A DNA stretch of 64,000 nucleotides from Brienomyrus brachyistius (taxonomy: Eukaryota; Chordata; Actinopteri; Osteoglossiformes; Mormyridae): the NCBI RefSeq assembly GCF_023856365.1, contig NW_026042690.1, forward strand, positions 56,012-120,011, written 5' to 3'. Shown piece after piece: positions 61,060 to 64,000 of the stretch. How positions within the stretch are numbered: the stretch's first letter is position 1; each line of letters opens with the position of its first letter. The notes under the pieces are model-generated. The model searched no databases and was not told the DNA's origin. It saw nothing but the letters and a program-made list of their open reading frames with translations. The translations under genes and the position numbers were made by a program.

Positions 61060-62060
61060 GAATAGGGGCATCAAGGTTGCCAGGCAGGCAGAGAAACAGA
61101 AAATAGAGGTCTACTTCACATACAACAACCCACAGTGGGTGTGGCAGGGAATACAACACATTACAAACTTCAAAGGCAACAACACCGTCACTGTTAACAG
61201 CAACGCCCTTTTAGCAAAGGAGCTAAACAGCTTCTTTGCTCGTCTGGAGGAACACAGAGCAGACATAGCCACACTGCCCCCTCCCCCAATCTCCAGCACT
61301 CACAGACTCCCTCTGCAGGAACACCACGCGAGAAGGCACATTGCATCTCTAGGTGTGTGGAGTTTAAGACAAGGCAAGTGATGCTACGATAATATAATTC
61401 CTTGGTAAGACCCCACCTAGAATATTGTGTGCGGGTTTGGTTACCATACCTTAAGAAGGACATTGCTGCCTTGGAAAAGGTGCAACGTAGGGCAACGAGA
61501 ATGATTCCTGGTCTTAGAGGAATGTCTAATGAGGAGAGGTTAGCTGAGCTGAATCTGTTTAGCCTCGAGCAAAGGAGACTAAGGGGGGACATAATCCAGG
61601 TGTTTAAGATTCTAACAGGTCTGGATGCTGTTCAGCCAAATGGCTATTTCAATGTTAGTTTAAATACCAGAACTCGTGGCCATAAGTGGAAATTAGCTGG
61701 AGAACATTTTAAAACGAATTTGATGAAGCATTTCTGTACACAGCGTGTAGTTAGAGTATGGAATAGTCTTCCTGTTATTGTAACACAAGCTAAAACCCTG
61801 GGTTCTTTTAAATCAGAGCTAGATAAGATTTTTGAGCTATTAGCTAAGTTCTCCTCAAAGGAGCTTGATGGGCCGAATGGCCTCCTCTCATTTGTAAATC
61901 TCTTTGGTTCTTATGAGTCAGCTTACAGAGATGAGGTCCAGAAACTGATAGGTTGGAGTTCAGCAAACAATTTGGCACTAAACAGCACAAAGACAAAGGA
62001 ATCACTGACTTCAGGAAGGATGGAGGCGACACTGGCCTGCCTAGATGGATGGATGGATGT
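61060..62060 (+). mobile_element. LINE fragment (L2-like) split by a second LINE insertion
   Basis: 61100-61335 encodes the region just before the reverse transcriptase (WVWQGIQHITNFKGNNT, LAKELNSFFARLEEH, LQEHHARR). 61918-62010 encodes a later region (AYRDEVQKLIGWSSANNLA, then LNSTKTKE). The intervening 61340-61915 belongs to another LINE. The host element is therefore interrupted and also lacks most of its reverse transcriptase. Confidence 0.65.
61385..61915 (+). mobile_element. CR1-like LINE, 5'-truncated C-terminal piece
   Basis: The open frame reads VRPHLEYCVRVWLPYLKKDI, then LEKVQRRATRMIPGLRGMS, LFSLEQRRLRGDIIQVFKIL, and VVRVWNSLPVIV, the standard C-terminal part of CR1-type reverse transcriptases. 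It ends with GATGGGCCGAATGGCCTCCT and a TTCTTATG terminus at about 61915, the usual 3' end of this family. It is nested in the L2-like fragment. Confidence 0.75.
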
Positions 62061-63000
62061 TTTTATTGACATTGTAAGTACAATGAGATTTAGTTTGGAA
62101 CGCGCCAGCAGCTACACAGTATATTTACAATTATATAGATTGTGAGGCATAAAATAAGGTGTGAGTAATATAACATAACGACATAATATAAGTAATCATT
62201 AATTAATCATTACAGATGGTATGAGGTGTGAACCGCTAGGCTGCTATGGCATGTTTGGTATCAAACCGATGGAAAATCACTCCAGTTTCCAAATCTGGTC
62301 AGTGGTTACCACGAAAGTGAATATATCAAAAGTTACACCAGCCTAACGAAAATCATCAATACAAGGGAAATCACTCTGGTCATAAATCTCAAAAGGACTG
62401 ATACAGACCCCCTTCCGAAAGCCCGCCAAATGGATGGTCAGCCATTGGTCCAGGAGTCGAATTCCTGGTCACTCCTATTCACGAACTTTACACTATAAAA
62501 CCTGGCACCTCAGAACAAAGCCAGGAGAGGAGAAACAGAAGGGAGGAGAAAACAAAAGACCATCAGCACGAAGAGAGGCAGAGAACATCAGCCCAAGAGA
62601 AGAGAAGCCCACAAGAAGCCCTCCTGAAGCCTATCAGTGAAGACCCAGCTGGACAGAGAACTGCAACCAAGCCCAAGCTTCACCAGGAGAGGGAATCAGA
62701 GGGGCTCCACTCCAACAACCGCTGCAAACACCGCGCCTCCCTGAGTGCCATCACCCATCAGCTCATCAGCCTCCGCAACCAACTGCCAAGACCCCCCCCC
62801 CCCCACTCTGCAACCAAGTAAACAAACTTCCTTTCATTTATAACAACCTAAACTCCTATTCACCTGCTATATTACTTTAGGACAGTATTTCCACAAATTG
62901 CTTGCTTTGCAGAACAGTATTTTCCCTTTTAAGGTTACTCATTTTAAATCTGGTCATTGCATTTTCATGATTACATTGTTTGTGTCCACTCCGTTATTTC
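62061..63000. other. No gene recognised; TATA-like promoter or retroelement leader
   Basis: An ACTATAAAACC box lies near 62491-62501, followed by a purine-rich leader with a 68-codon frame and a poly-C run at 62793-62806. A GTAAAC donor-like site is at 62818. It resembles a retroelement leader but no family is recognised. Confidence 0.3.
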
Positions 63001-63099
63001 GTGTTTATTGTTTGTTAGGTGTAATGTCTGTCTTATGTTAGTTATAGGAATAAATGCATGTCTTTTACACAACTTCAGCCTCCGTTCATTGAGTGCTCA

Positions 63100-63250
63100 C
63101 AAGAATCCCTGCCTGTGCGATCTACGCTCTGAAACCTCAAATTCGCCTGAAATATCGCGAGACTCTCTCTCATTGGCCGTGAGGGGAGCTTCGCTACCGA
63201 TCGTTTACATTACCTGGTGACGCAGCTCGTTGGACAAGCCTTCTATTCTA
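63100..63250. promoter_or_regulatory. Possible CpG promoter
   Basis: TATCGCGAGA (63153-63162, one base off TCTCGCGAGA) and an inverted CCAAT box (ATTGG at 63172-63176) lie in a locally CpG-rich stretch. No coding exon was identified in the remaining 750 bases. Confidence 0.35.
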
Positions 63251-64000
63251 ACCCAGGTTATTACGTGATACTGGTTATTAATGAGTTCCATTTAAGTCAC
63301 ACATTAACAGACTCACGGTGTTTCGCAATTGAGTTTGAGCCGACCATTCAGCCTAAAAATTGGTTAATAATCACAAGGCACAAGGTTTAAACTTATTCTG
63401 AGCACACAATTTAAACTTTTTATGATCCGAACGTGCAGTGAAGAAGCGCTACTGTCGAACTGGTTGCAAAAGTCGCACTCATGGCAATCTGAAGGCATTT
63501 AAGCGGGATCATATGGGCTTATTATAGTTATTTTTATTTCTATTATTAGTAGTTATATTATTTTGTTTTATTTTCGGTGATTTCATTGTAGTTCTTTCGT
63601 ATTAAACTGCAGTAAACTTTAACCCTATGTCTGACGAGATTCTCAGATGTAGCGCTTTGTTTCCAGGTTCAATTCGGACGAGTGTCTCCGTTTCTATATA
63701 TCCTGGGAGAGATCTCTCTATTAGCGAACGGGAATACTTGTTATGAGGTTCTAACCTAAATTATGTTGCGCTTGGACATAAGACCGATAGCTTAGTTACC
63801 TATCAGGATCATACTCGTATGTGTGTGCCTGCTTTAGACAAAGCAAGTTTAACACAACTTTGCGCTGTGAGCCAAGTGTGTGTCATTTAGAAATTGGGAG
63901 TCTCCTGTGCTTGAGACCCGCCGTGGTTAAGCACCATTTGCGACGAGATATAGTGCACTCACAATTTAAATCTGTCGCCGTAACGCGTGCGCCGTCTCGC
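63251..64000. other. No feature recognised
   Basis: No supportable gene or repeat. Confidence 0.4.

Overview
This is a piece of a ray-finned fish (teleost-grade) nuclear genome. The support is: spliced vertebrate genes with canonical GT/AG introns, Tc1/mariner, hAT, Ty3/gypsy and L2/CR1-type elements of the kind abundant in fish, tRNA-headed SINEs, and long (TA)n, (TG)n and poly-C tracts. I cannot name the species from the sequence alone.

Layout. 1-22.6 kb is a transposon graveyard: a decayed hAT-type transposase with a younger hAT MITE nested in it, a deletion derivative of a Tc1 element with very long terminal inverted repeats, LINE scraps, a zinc-finger/CACTA-like transposon gene (11.7-13.8 kb, minus), an L2-tailed SINE, a gypsy integrase remnant, an orphan heat-shock-like promoter and an eight-copy satellite. 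22.6-29.2 kb holds fifteen coding exons of clcn7 (plus strand), covering the C-terminal ~505 residues of the lysosomal 2Cl-/H+ exchanger; the N-terminal exons are not in the window. 34.06-44.08 kb holds a nearly complete rgs11 (minus strand), with start and stop codons; one short exon was not found. A tRNA-Asp(GTC) gene lies at 44.65 kb. 45.0-50.3 kb holds six coding exons of u2af2 (plus strand); both the first exons and the last exon are missing.

Immediately after the last recognised u2af2 exon comes the most striking object: a 4.0-kb array of a 29-bp unit (about 103 units in one orientation, then about 36 inverted), with a CCAAT (NF-Y type) box in nearly every unit. It appears to have grown out of a copy of a CCAAT-containing MITE that is present, unexpanded, at 36.9 and 40.5 kb. 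54.5-64 kb returns to transposon material, with three exons of a small secreted, cystatin-fold, chemerin-like gene (59.35-60.65 kb, minus), a hAT MITE with a near-perfect 8-bp target duplication, and a LINE-in-LINE nest.

The genes are not an operon; they are independent eukaryotic genes. clcn7 and rgs11 both lie in human 16p13.3, so their proximity here fits conserved synteny (established knowledge), while the truncated u2af2 block beside them does not have an obvious explanation. All exon limits were read by eye from splice sites and reading-frame continuity; no database search was run.
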